Source: Planoprotostelium fungivorum
Lineage: Eukaryota > Evosea > Variosea > Cavosteliida > Cavosteliaceae
NCBI GenBank assembly: GCA_003024175.1
Contig: MDYQ01000081.1
Location: 124,001-188,000, forward strand
Direction of reading: 5' to 3'
DNA length: 64,000 bases
In this document: positions 22,616-32,488 of the stretch, one piece after another
Layout of the letters: each line of letters opens with the position of its first letter
How positions within the stretch are numbered: position 1 is the stretch's first letter
Program-made: the position numbers and the translations under genes
The notes under the pieces: model-generated
Told to the model about the DNA's origin: nothing
The model's database searches: none
The model's input: only the letters and a program-made list of their open reading frames with translations

Positions 22616-23102
22616 GATGGTACTTGCTCGTGTGCCGAAGCCGAAGATAATGCCAGAGACCTCTGATAAATAGAACGAAGACCGCGGACCACGCGGGCGC
22701 GACGTCTATCCCCTGTTGAAGGGGGCAGGGGCAGCCCTATCTCACAGATACTCGAATTTCTTCACGATTCGGCTGGGCGAGTGACACGAACTGGATGACC
22801 GCCCTTCAGAGACGAGCTTCCAGAGTGACAGGGCGGCTCTCTTTGTGCCGAAGTCACAGGCATCACTTCTCGGCGTGAGAGTCTCGATGCGCATTTTTGT
22901 GCTTTGACTCGGCCGTCTGGCGCACGATATGGAGGATAGGAGGTGACAGTGGAATATAAAATGGACACTGACGCCCGAGGTGGAACGCGGGTGTTCCTTC
23001 TATAGGAGATATCGCGTCAGAGGCTCTCTAAGATGAGATGTTCGGATATAAGGTGTGTGAACTCAAGAGTAAAAGCGTAAATCCGACGTCGGGTTGCAAA
23101 AA
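22616..23102. other. Promoter side of gene B and spacer
   Basis: CCCCTG at 22710-22715 is mirrored by CAGGGG at 22726-22731, about 95 bp before the gene B start. The rest is unassigned. Confidence 0.4.
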
Positions 23103-23184
23103 CCGACACCTACAGGACTCGAACCTGTGCTCCCGAAGGAAGTAGATTTCTAGTCTACCGCCATAACCAACTCGGCCAAGGTGT
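23103..23184 (-). tRNA. tRNA-Ser(AGA), copy 2
   Basis: Identical over the 82-nt body to the copy at 21081, in the opposite orientation. The 5' flank acaacaa just before the gene is also shared. Confidence 0.95.
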
Positions 23185-23479
23185 CTTGTTGTGCATCGCA
23201 CCAGGTGATGTCGTAATATATATGATCGCCACTAGTTCGAAGTCTCTTGAGAAGTAGAAGAGGTCTGATAAGAAGTGTATGGATTGCTCTGCAATTACTG
23301 GTGTATCAATGCACTGGACGATGTTACGATATTACCCAGGTGACAGTCACTAACACAAGCAGATTCATTTGTCTCGGGCTGGTCACGTGATACTTCGGAC
23401 CTCCCCGAAACTCGGCAGCGTTATCAGCTAGAGCTGCATCATTTATAAGACAAACCTTACCTCACACCTTCGATTCAAC

Positions 23480-23932
23480 ATGGGCGCTAAAGTTTTCAAG
23501 GTGCACCTCATTTGCTTCATCATGCAATGCTGACGTCAGTACAGGCTAACGGATTCTTCCTCGCAGCTGAGGAGGGAGAGCTCGTGGGTTCCACTGAGAA
23601 GAGCCACAAGACTTCTTTCCACATCGATCAGCATGACGGAGGAAAGAAGGTCTCTCTCAAGACTCACAATGGACACTACGTCGCCGTCAACAACCAGCGC
23701 CAGATTTACATCTCTCACACGCACGAAATAGATGAAGCCAAGTTCTTCCTGGGTGAGTCACAACAGATGACCATGCATGCTGGAGTTCTGATGGATCGTA
23801 GAACAACACCCTGGAGAGAAGGTCGCTTTGGCTGCACACCATGGAGGATACCTTGGCATCGATCACGAGGGAAGAGTTGGCATCTCTCACAATTTGGGCC
23901 AGTCTGAGCTCTTCGAGGAGCACAAGGCTTAA
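23480..23932 (+). CDS. Hisactophilin-like actin-binding protein
   Basis: Three exons (23480-23500, 23545-23752, 23802-23932) join in phase to give 119 residues, almost the 118 of Dictyostelium hisactophilin. It starts MGAKVFK-ANGFFLAAEEGE, like the family start MGNRAFK...FLSAEGE, and Gly2 fits N-myristoylation. Three beta-trefoil repeats are visible: KVSLKTHNGHYVAVNNQ, QIYISHTHEIDEAKFFL and KVALAAHHGGYLGIDHEG. It has fewer histidines than the Dictyostelium protein, so the pH-switch behaviour may be weaker. Expected role: pH-sensitive actin and membrane binding at the cortex. A fascin-like trefoil is the alternative, but length, start and repeat spacing favour hisactophilin. Confidence 0.82.
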
Positions 23933-24131
23933 CATGTAGAATACAACATCTTGTATTCTGTCTCTCTTCATCACGTGATCGCGACGGTGATTCATTTTGA
24001 GATGTGATTCAAGTAGTCTATCTATCTTTTATCTATCTCTACTATGGTCATCTGCATCGATGACGAGCGGTTCTATCACGGAGCGTGAACTCGTGTCTAT
24101 CTTCTGTGCCTCCCTCTATACTATCTACACA

Positions 24132-26707
24132 TCATCTGATCGCGACACGCGGAGCTCTTCGGACCAGACAAGCCAATATCTCCTTCACTCTTCCGCTCTG
24201 ATAAAAGTGGCTGTTGGAATAATTACAGTAGCTGTTCCAGAGTCCAGACAGAGAGGTTGAGTAGTCCGGCGGCGGCTGCATCTGTCCTCCATCTGCGATG
24301 AGCACGATGACGTCATCGACGAGATCGATTCGAGAGAGTTGGTCGATGGACATGGAGTGGCAGACTTCTCTCGTGATGGGGTCCAATCGTCTGACGTGTG
24401 TCGGTGTGACCTAAGAGGATGAGTCGCTGCGTGTCGGTGTCGTTGTCACCTGCAAGATTCTCTCTTGCTGTTTCCAGTACCAATTCGTTCTCTTCACGAG
24501 GAATTCTTCAACATCCTCTTCATCCTGATCCAATGTCAGTCGTCACGCGAGAGCGTCAGGCACCTGATCGACCTGCTGCCTCGTTGTAGAATAACCCAGG
24601 TAGGTAGAGACTGTGGTCAGAGTGGAAGAGAGTGAGCTCATCTTGGACGTCACCACTTCTGCCGCCTTTCCCACCAGTTCTCCATACGCGGTATTCTGTG
24701 ACGTCATCAGGGTCGCATTCGAATGAAACTCACCTGGAAGCCAGAGTACATGTCCACAATGGTCTCGAAATGGACCGCGGAGGATTCACCGTCGCAGAAC
24801 AAATCGTCACCGCACAAGTCCATCATTTCCTGCTGGCTCAGTTGTAGATCGACGGTTTTGGGACCTCCCCCCTATGGCGTTGAGAGACATCATCACGATG
24901 CGATCTCACCCCAAATTTCTCCTTGTCGACAAAACGGTCGTCGACAGCCATGAAAAGCCAGGCCACGTAGTTTTCCCGCCCGATGAATTCCCCACGGGTG
25001 GGTCTGCTCGCGAGGCCGGGGAAACAGTTGGAGTCCGTGAGGAATTGGTCCATGTGCTCTAAGAGGTAAGAAGAGCAGAAGCGGTTGATGTATCTTGCCC
25101 CCTTCCTGTGTGCTAATTCGAAGATGTCTTTCATCTCTTTGAATTTGCCGCCGTCGTGGTGGCGAGAGACCGTCTCAGTTAAACTCTTGACGAGTTTCTT
25201 CTGGCTTTCGCGTTGTAGATCGCGCATTTCGTATTTGATGGAAGCACGCCACAGCTCTAAGAGGTGGGAGACGGAGGAGATGTTGATCTCGTTGCTATAC
25301 ATCCTGTGGAGTGTGAATAAAATACAATCAATCGTCTTCTCTCGTCGGGGAAAAAGTGAGATGGATTTTAAATGATTTTAAAGTTTCTCACCATTCGATG
25401 AGACTGTAAAAGACTCTGAATTCGACTTGGTTGATCTTCACCTTCTTCACTTTCGTCTGGTGTTCCTACTATCATGAACATCCGAACGAAATTCCATCTC
25501 ACCTTGTCTGCTTCGTCCCTCTTCTTCTGCAACAAGAGGTGATATAGACTCTCCGATCTCCTCTGGATGACCTCCGAGTGAGCCCATAGAGTCTTGCTTC
25601 CGATGATGAACATGACATCACTCGATGTCTCGTCGTTAAACATCTTGCGGTCTAGGAATTGACTACCGTAGCCAGACGCTCCCAGCTGTGCGTTGTACAT
25701 GGTCGAAGCGGCCAGTGGAGGTAAGTCAAACTCCTGAGAGGGAGGCAGGTGGGCTCCTTTGGTCACGAGATACGTCACGAGGAATGAACTGTGCCTCCTC
25801 TCCACAGAGAGTGACAGAGGAGTTCGACCGTAGGCATCGGTGGAGTTCAGCTGCATCTCATTTTCAATCGTCCATCTTCTTCGATGAAGAGACTCACAAC
25901 ATCTTGGGTGTGGATTCTTCGGAGGGGGTTAAGATGACCCAGGTAGCCGCCGAGATTGACCGCGAATCGAGTGAGCGTGATTGCGGTTCTGATCTTTCCA
26001 TTGAAGCATGCGATGTGGAGAGGCGTGTAGCCCATGGTCGACTCTTGCATCGTGAGGAGAGACTCCAAGCGAGTCGAGGGATAGAAGTAAGATGCAGAGT
26101 ACGTGCGAATGTATTCGAATGAAGATAGGGAGAGGCTGGAAGAAGATGAGGAGGAAATTGAGCGAGATGAATCGTCTCACTCGTCTTCGGCATCGGATAG
26201 AGATGGATTGTAATCTTCCAAGATCGATTCGGATGGGTTGTGTGATGCTCCGTTTTCGTCTGAGATGAATGAGTGACTCGTAACTCTTCGAGTGTTGAGA
26301 TGGTGGATGATGTCTATTCACCTTGTTTGAGGAGGTAGTTGATGCTCAATATGGCCTCCCAGTTGTCTGATTGAGCTAATATGTGAAGGAAAGTCTCTCC
26401 CTTCTTGTTGGCTGCATCGAGAGGTGCACCTTTTTGGATGAGAAACTGCAAGGCATCGGCACTCGAGTTTACAGCGGCATGGTGAAGTAGCGACCAACCG
26501 TCTACGTCTTTACGATATAGAACATCGGGCTGAGCATCGTGTCAAAAGATGGATCGCTATCGATTGAGAGGATGCAATATCATTCTTCACCTGACTATTA
26601 CACATTTCACGAAGGTCGTGAACGTTTCCTCTCGCGGCTGCTTCGAAGAAAAACTCTGTGGCTGCATCCAGCCGTGAGCTCATCATTTTGGCAGAGAAGA
26701 AGAGCAC
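24132..26707 (-). CDS. Ankyrin-repeat and BTB-domain protein
   Basis: Multi-exon minus-strand gene. The N-terminal exons hold ankyrin repeats (DGWSLLHHAAVNSSADAL, KKGETFLHILAQSDNWEA, MGYTPLHIACFNGKIRTA, AYGRTPLSLSVERRHSSF). A BTB/POZ domain follows: SSDVMFIIGSKTLWAHSE, VIQRRSESLYHLLL, then EFRVFYSLIEWMYSNEIN. A BACK-like helical region comes after (KFKEMKDIFELAHRKGAR, YINRFCSSYLLEHMDQFL). C-terminal exons reach 24132 and end LVRRAPRVAIR. The combination suggests a Cullin-3 substrate adaptor. The start is at 26686 (MMSSRLDAATEFFFEAAA) or the in-frame ATG at 26707. Confidence 0.8.
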
Positions 26708-26965
26708 AGCTCAGACGTTGTGTGATGACAGAAGAGAGGGGTGTAAACTGGACGTCTTTGTGATGTTTGTGATGTGAGATTCAATGAATCGGTTGGCCAA
26801 ACTTTTAAGAGGAAATTTCGGAAAACAAGAGACCCAGCTCCCATTGAATGGACCACGGTCTTCCGCTCTATGTGTCCGCTGAAGAGGGTGGCGGACAAGA
26901 AGAGCGAGCATGTACACAGAAAGGGGTGAGGGGGGTGTGCATGTGGGGGACTAAATATTTGTGAC

Positions 26966-27546
26966 AGGGTCACTCATCGTCGCACGTATCGTGGACATCA
27001 GCTTCAGAAACTTCGAAGAAAGTTCGTCGAAATTGTGTGTCACGTTACTGCAGGAGGTACTCAGACCCATCTTGATCTGGTCAGGTGAGGATAAATGGCG
27101 AGTTGTAGATGAATGATGGTAAGGGGTCGTAATCTGCAGAGCGTCTCTTCTCTCTCACTCACAATATCCCCTCCCCCCGCAGGTGATCTCATCCATCTAC
27201 AACCTACCACTGACCCATTCAGACACGAGACATCACCTGACAGAGATTCCATCAAAACGCTTCAACGACCAAGATGAAGCCGTGAGGATCTCGGCCGTCC
27301 ATTTGTTAGCCCCTCTGGACACCCACAGCCCCCACGGTGAATCTACAACTGTGTGGATCGCTGGTAATGCGCTTGGACGATACCCGTGGCAGTGTGCAGA
27401 AGGCCGTTACCACGTCTTGAGCGAGGTGCGTTGTAGATGGATGATTCTTCTGGGATTTTGACGGAGCGTTGTAGATGATGGCGGAGGGAAGAGTGAGGGA
27501 GGCAGTCAGGAGTGATCTGGAAGATGCGATGAAAAGTCAACGGTAG
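26966..27546 (+). CDS. HEAT-like fragment or small gene
   Basis: Exon pieces read LCVTLLQEVLRPILIWS, then across a 138-nt intron (27085-27222) HLTEIPSKRFNDQDEAVR and ISAVHLLAPLDTHSP, then LVMRLDDTRGSVQKAV, and a last piece REAVRSDLEDAMKSQR ending at 27546. The pattern 'D.de.VRisAv.lL' resembles a HEAT repeat. No convincing start was found, so it may be a partial gene or a gene with a missed first exon. Its introns contain five copies of the GTTGTAGAT motif. Confidence 0.4.
27102..27203 (+). repeat. Inverted intronic motif pair
   Basis: GTTGTAGATG at 27102-27111, about 17 nt after the donor, is mirrored exactly by CATCTACAAC at 27194-27203, about 19 nt before the acceptor of the same intron. 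This is the second intron in the window with such an arrangement. Confidence 0.65.
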
Positions 27547-27710
27547 AGCCTCCTTCAACGGAAATCTCGGTCGTTACGTAGAGCCACTGTTGAAGAAGAC
27601 ACAAGAGAAATAAAAAGGAAGAGACGAAGAGATGATCTGTGCTGATGATGATGATGTTGATAGAGAATGTCTCTGACGTTCTCGTCTACTTTTATATCAC
27701 AGCCAAGTCT

Positions 27711-29356
27711 TCAGAAGCTGGCGAGGACAGTCATCACCACGAAAGAGAGGACCGTGACCAAGGGGGCAACCAACTGAGAGGAAGTACCCGAGTGAGGAGA
27801 ACCACCCAACTGAGAAGAAATATCCAACTGAGGAGAACCACCAAATTGGGTGTGCCAGTAGATGGAGGCAGGTTTGTCACCCTGGAAGTTGAAGACGAGC
27901 TCGCGGACGTTGGCGTAGCTGGGGGACGGAGAAGCAAATGCAGCCACGTTGGCGCTGCTGCTGACGCCAGAGCTAGAGTTCATAGAGGCAGAGCCGGCCC
28001 ACGAGAGACCTCCACTCTGGCCGTTGTTGCTGAAGGTGATACCGGCGTTACCGTTGAAGGAGGCTCTACCGCTGTTGACAGCGCCGTTGCTGAAGATGAT
28101 GTCAGAAACGGTGACGTGATGAGAGATCTCACAAGCTGGATGAGGTCTGGAGGACTCCAAGGGAGGCAATGAGAGCCACACGGGTGTTAGAAGAAGCGTA
28201 ATCGGGATAGACGGGGTTGATCTGGATGTCTATCATGGTGGTATCGTCCTTGACAGTGACTCCTTGATTGATGTAGGGCTTGTTGGCCACAGTGTAACGG
28301 AAGTTCAGGGTTCCAGATAGTTGAGCATTTACTTGCACCTGGAAGATGAGTTAGATTAAGATGTGAGCGTCATCCATCTCACAAAACCTCCAATGACAAA
28401 TGTACCCTCAGAGTCGGTGGCATGATAGAGAGAAGAGGTCTGGGTCGGTGACTGCAACTCCTCCCCCTTATCATAGACATTGTTTCTGTTCTGGTCAATG
28501 TAGTAGACAACGGCCGTAGGGTTGAAAGCAGCGGCGATGCGAGAAAACAGGAAATTAGTGGCTGGTAGATCGTCACTCGTGACATCAAGATGGTGAGATG
28601 GAATGACTCACCCGAATCCCTGTTACCATTGACGTCGAACACCCCCCAGATGATTCCATTGGGGGAAGATTGGAAGCAAACATCGTTGAGAGGGGTCGAT
28701 CCAGACTCGAGCACTGCGGTGCCGTAGGAAGTGATGGTATTTCCTTCTTTGACATGAGAAGGGGATCTAACATCGTTGGCTGATGGAGTCTGGAATGAGA
28801 GAAGCTGAAACAAGCTATCCACGGCAAACTCCGTCCCCTGTTGAGCATTGTAAGTCTGTCCCTGAGCCAGACAGACTCCTCTGGAGAAAAATTCACTAGT
28901 TTTTGCGGCGCTGCAAAAACTAGTGGTGCATCCAGTGCCGTATGTGATAAATGCGTGTGCGACGCCACCACAAGTGGAGCTTAAATAGTATTCGGTGATC
29001 TGATCGTTGGGTCCAGGAGGCGGGAAGATCCACGGTCCAAAGTATGCCTTGTAGTAGGTAGATCCACCAGGCGGATCACGGGTGCATGTGTCGAGCTCGT
29101 AGGTCCTGGTGTAGCTGGCATTTCCCTCACAGGACCCGCTATTGGAAAACACTTTGTAGGTGGCAGTGAAATCCGCTGTGATACCGTCGAAGAGAGTCTG
29201 AAGAGAGTTCTGTCCGCTGCCTTGGCATCCGGTGGGATAACTTGTAGTCTGGATTGGGTTCGTGCAGCTGCTGGTGGAGTAGGTGGTGACTACGAGAACG
29301 GCTGCCCGAGAGGAGGCCAGAAGAGAGAGGAGCGCGATGACGACGAAGGACTGCAT
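27711..29356 (-). CDS. Secreted family protein C with extra Cys-rich N-domain
   Basis: Third paralogue. The signal peptide is MQSFVVIALLSLLASSRA (ATG 29356; an in-frame ATG at 29389 is upstream). Unlike A and B it has an extra cysteine-rich region first (TSSCTNPIQTTSYPTGCQ, GSCEGNASYTRTYELDTC, STCGGVAHAFITYGTGC). The shared body follows (FRYTVANKPYINQGVTVK, GGLSWAGSASM, KPASIYWHTQFGG), then a Gln/Leu/Gly/Ser-rich stretch and a hydrophobic tail ending VVMTVLASF. YWHTQFGG departs from the YWDPQLGA of A and B. The exon junctions between about 28130 and 28650 were not all fixed. Confidence 0.7.
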
Positions 29357-29400
29357 TGCTGAATTTTTTGTGGCCACAATGATTTCCAACTGAGGCGGCT

Positions 29401-29456
29401 GTCAGCAGGGAGGCTCTTTACCACGTAGAGGGGTGGTGAAGAGCCTCCCTGCTGAC
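29401..29456. repeat. 56-bp inverted repeat upstream of gene C
   Basis: An 18-bp perfect arm (29401-29418, GTCAGCAGGGAGGCTCTT) is mirrored at 29439-29456, with an additional near-complementary TACCAC/GTGGTG inside. It lies 45 bp upstream of the gene C start. It could form a strong stem in DNA or in the 5' leader. Confidence 0.9.
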
Positions 29457-29625
29457 ACTTTGGCGGGGACTTTTTGCCGAACTGACAGGGAATCACAGCC
29501 GCAAGGCCAAGAGCACGCTCAAGATGCCGGCTCTTAAATCAGAATAAGAACGCGGAATCTGCTTGACTCCCTTAGGTCGCTGGGCTGCAGTGTAACGTTG
29601 GGTCATCCCTAAAATCAGCAAAAAC

Positions 29626-29707
29626 CGACACCTACAGGACTCGAACCTGTGCTCCCGAAGGAAGTAGATTTCTAGTCTACCGCCATAACCAACTCGGCCA
29701 AGGTGTC
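29626..29707 (-). tRNA. tRNA-Ser(AGA), copy 3
   Basis: Same 82-nt body as the copies at 21081 and 23103. The 3' flank, read along the tRNA (GGTTTTTGCTGATTTT), is nearly shared with copy 1 (one T shorter there), so the duplicated unit extends past the gene. Confidence 0.95.
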
Positions 29708-29783
29708 TAGCGCTATTCGATTATTCATATAAAACTATAGCGAATCTCAAACAAGGGATAACTTGGATGCTTTTACTCCCGTG

Positions 29784-30008
29784 ATGGAGGGAATTATTGA
29801 CCTTCACACGTATATTATGTTTTACCTAGTTGGTATTGTTGTGTTTGTGTTTGTGGCGGTAGGCCTTACTCTTCAGGAATTTTACTACAACACCCCGTAC
29901 CGGGGCCGCCCCAAACGAATGGCGGTAGCCCGGGTAGTTCATTCTACCTGGTTGGAACTTGTTTGGACGTTAACCCCGTTGTTGGTACTTGTGTCAATTG
30001 CGGTTCCA
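29784..30008 (+). pseudogene. NUMT: 5' end of mitochondrial cox2 in nuclear DNA
   Basis: 225 bp align without gaps to the mitochondrial cox2 start at 31069, with seven differences, all transitions. Two change residues in RPERMAAARV (Glu to Lys, Ala to Val). Similarity stops at 30008, inside the gene, and A+T-richer non-mitochondrial sequence follows. No N separates it from the tRNA-Ser at 29626-29707, so it appears to lie physically in the nuclear contig. It is too short to encode a functional subunit. Confidence 0.85.
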
Positions 30009-30446
30009 GAATCAGACCGAACTTGCGACGTCAGTTTCCGGAAATGACATGGGTAGAATTTATTTAATGGTGGTCCATTTATTGTTTATTGATTATCCAT
30101 CCTATGCATGTCGCGTTTTTCATCGCATTGAGCAAACATGGCATGAAATGAATATAATTTAATACAAAGCAGCTCATCGTGTCTTTAGATAACAACAGTT
30201 CTATGGTACAGGAGGAACGAGAGATTCTATATTCCGCTAGAGAGCCTGGTCTCCAAGGACGACTGTATCATGGGGGTGAAGGAGAAACACGCTCCATAAT
30301 GCTCTCACCTCAAGACAATAATATACACCCCCAATAGGGCTTCTAGTGGCGAGTGGAGGAATTGTGATGCGTGTGTAAGACGTGATGTGTGCGTGCCAAA
30401 AAAGTCACAAACAGTTCAAGGAAAATTACTCCAGCACGCATCACTC
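30009..30446 (+). other. Nuclear flank of the NUMT
   Basis: No gene recognised. Base composition resembles the nuclear part rather than the mitochondrial part. It ends at the first N (30447). Confidence 0.6.
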
Positions 30447-30447
30447 N

Positions 30448-31059
30448 GGTAGGCCTTACTCTTCAGGAATTTTACTATAACACCCCGTACCGGGGCCGTC
30501 CCGAACGAATGGCGGCAGCCCGGGTAGTTCATTCTACCTGGTTGGAACTTGTTTGGACGTTAACCCCATTGTTGGTACTTGTGTCGATTGCGGTTCCATC
30601 TTTTGCGTTGCTATACTCAATGGAAGAAAAATTTGACGTTGCTCTTACCCTTAAGGTGGTGGGCCACCAGTGGTACTGGGAGTATCAATATGCGTTTACT
30701 GACGCGGTACACGGCGATGTATACTTTGGGTTTGACTCGTATATGATTCCGGAGGGGGACTTACCAACTGGGGGTTACGTCTACTTGAAACCGACACAAC
30801 CGTAGTACTTCCGGTGTACCACCGGCTTCGGGTGTTGACTACCTCGAACGATGTAATTCACTCGTGGGCGCTACCCGCGGCGGGAGTAAAAATGGATGCT
30901 ATCCCCGGTCGGTTAAACCAGGTTAACCTTTATTTTAATCGACCTGGTCTTTTTTACGGTCAGTGTTCTGAGTTGTGCGGAGTAAACCACGGGTTTATGC
31001 CGATCGCGGTAAAAGCGTTAGAAGTGTCGCGGTTTCGAGAGTGGGCCCACAATGTTTAA
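30448..31059 (+). CDS. cox2, partial overlap copy
   Basis: Internal start to stop of cox2. It has one G fewer than the full copy in the run near 30773, which breaks the frame here. This looks like a run-length error, because the other copies are open. Confidence 0.85.
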
Positions 31060-31068
31060 GGCTGCCGN

Positions 31069-31755
31069 ATGGAGGGAATTATTGACCTCCACACGTATAT
31101 TATGTTTTACCTAGTTGGTATTGTTGTGTTTGTGTTTGTGGCGGTAGGCCTTACTCTTCAGGAATTTTACTATAACACCCCGTACCGGGGCCGTCCCGAA
31201 CGAATGGCGGCAGCCCGGGTAGTTCATTCTACCTGGTTGGAACTTGTTTGGACGTTAACCCCATTGTTGGTACTTGTGTCGATTGCGGTTCCATCTTTTG
31301 CGTTGCTATACTCAATGGAAGAAAAATTTGACGTTGCTCTTACCCTTAAGGTGGTGGGCCACCAGTGGTACTGGGAGTATCAATATGCGTTTACTGACGC
31401 GGTACACGGCGATGTATACTTTGGGTTTGACTCGTATATGATTCCGGAGGGGGACTTACCAACTGGGGGGTTACGTCTACTTGAACCCGACACAACCGTA
31501 GTACTTCCGGTGTACCACCGGCTTCGGGTGTTGACTACCTCGAACGATGTAATTCACTCGTGGGCGCTACCCGCGGCGGGAGTAAAAATGGATGCTATCC
31601 CCGGTCGGTTAAACCAGGTTAACCTTTATTTTAATCGACCTGGTCTTTTTTACGGTCAGTGTTCTGAGTTGTGCGGAGTAAACCACGGGTTTATGCCGAT
31701 CGCGGTAAAAGCGTTAGAAGTGTCGCGGTTTCGAGAGTGGGCCCACAATGTTTAA
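31069..31755 (+). CDS. Cytochrome c oxidase subunit II
   Basis: Mitochondrial complex IV subunit carrying the CuA electron-entry centre. 228 residues. Two membrane helices lie in the N-terminal part (IMFYLVGIVVFVFVAVGL and the following TWLELVWTLTPLLVLVSI). The aromatic region is VVGHQWYWEYQYAF. The CuA ligands are in CSELCGVNHGFMPI. The segment begins exactly at this ATG, so a slightly longer N-terminus (MDAFTPV, seen in the nuclear copy) cannot be excluded. The last 8 nt overlap the nad4L start. Confidence 0.96.
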   Translation: MEGIIDLHTYIMFYLVGIVVFVFVAVGLTLQEFYYNTPYRGRPERMAAARVVHSTWLELVWTLTPLLVLVSIAVPSFALLYSMEEKFDVALTLKVVGHQWYWEYQYAFTDAVHGDVYFGFDSYMIPEGDLPTGGLRLLEPDTTVVLPVYHRLRVLTTSNDVIHSWALPAAGVKMDAIPGRLNQVNLYFNRPGLFYGQCSELCGVNHGFMPIAVKALEVSRFREWAHNV

Positions 31756-32038
31756 GGCTGCCGCCGCGGGGGTGTTTACTGTTGGGTTATGGGGTTTTTT
31801 GGTAAATCCGTATACCTTGTTAACAAATTTTGTTGCGTTAGAATACATGTTTTTAGGAGTGGCCCTTCTGGGGGGGGCCACCGCGCTGGGGGTAGACGAC
31901 CTAGAAGGTCAGGTGTACTTGTTGGTGGTGTTGGGGGTGGCGGCGGCGGAGTCCGCCCTGGGCCTAGCCTTGTTGGTGCAGTTCTATCGACTTCGGGGTG
32001 AAGTTCAAACCCTGTCGTACCCCCTAGTTAAAGCGTGA
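31748..32038 (+). CDS. NADH dehydrogenase subunit 4L
   Basis: Small membrane subunit of complex I, 96 residues with three helices. The conserved core reads LEYMFLGVALLGGATALG and VLGVAAAESALGLALLV, with the family's membrane glutamates. It overlaps cox2 by 8 nt and the nad5 start by 4 nt (GTGA). This copy has Gly where the other two have Val at residue 8 (GGG against GTG), consistent with a base-call error. Confidence 0.93.
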   Translation: MFKAAAAGVFTVGLWGFLVNPYTLLTNFVALEYMFLGVALLGGATALGVDDLEGQVYLLVVLGVAAAESALGLALLVQFYRLRGEVQTLSYPLVKA

Positions 32039-32101
32039 TTACCCTACTAGTGTTTTTACCGGTGTTGGCTCTTGGGCTAAGTTTTGCCCGAGTGGAACCT
32101 C
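32035..32101 (+). CDS. nad5, 5' fragment
   Basis: GTG start within the nad4L stop (GTGA). The reading [15 protein letters not shown] is cut by the N at 32102. Confidence 0.85.
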
Positions 32102-32102
32102 N

Positions 32103-32488
32103 ACTGGGAGTATCAATATGCGTTTACTGACGCGGTACACGGCGATGTATACTTTGGGTTTGACTCGTATATGATTCCGGAGGGGGACTTACCAACTGGG
32201 GGGTTACGTCTACTTGAAACCGACACAACCGTAGTACTTCCGGTGTACCACCGGCTTCGGGTGTTGACTACCTCGAACGATGTAATTCACTCGTGGGCGC
32301 TACCCGCGGCGGGAGTAAAAATGGATGCTATCCCCGGTCGGTTAAACCAGGTTAACCTTTATTTTAATCGACCTGGTCTTTTTTACGGTCAGTGTTCTGA
32401 GTTGTGCGGAGTAAACCACGGGTTTATGCCGATCGCGGTAAAAGCGTTAGAAGTGTCGCGGTTTCGAGAGTGGGCCCACAATGTTTAA
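32103..32488 (+). CDS. cox2, 3' overlap copy
   Basis: Repeats the C-terminal 128 residues of cox2 in frame through the CuA site to the stop. Confidence 0.9.

Noticed and set aside
25200-25215. Intronic motif GTTGTAGAT within the BTB gene
   Set aside because: Here it is coding (RDLQRES in a long helix), so it was not counted as intronic.
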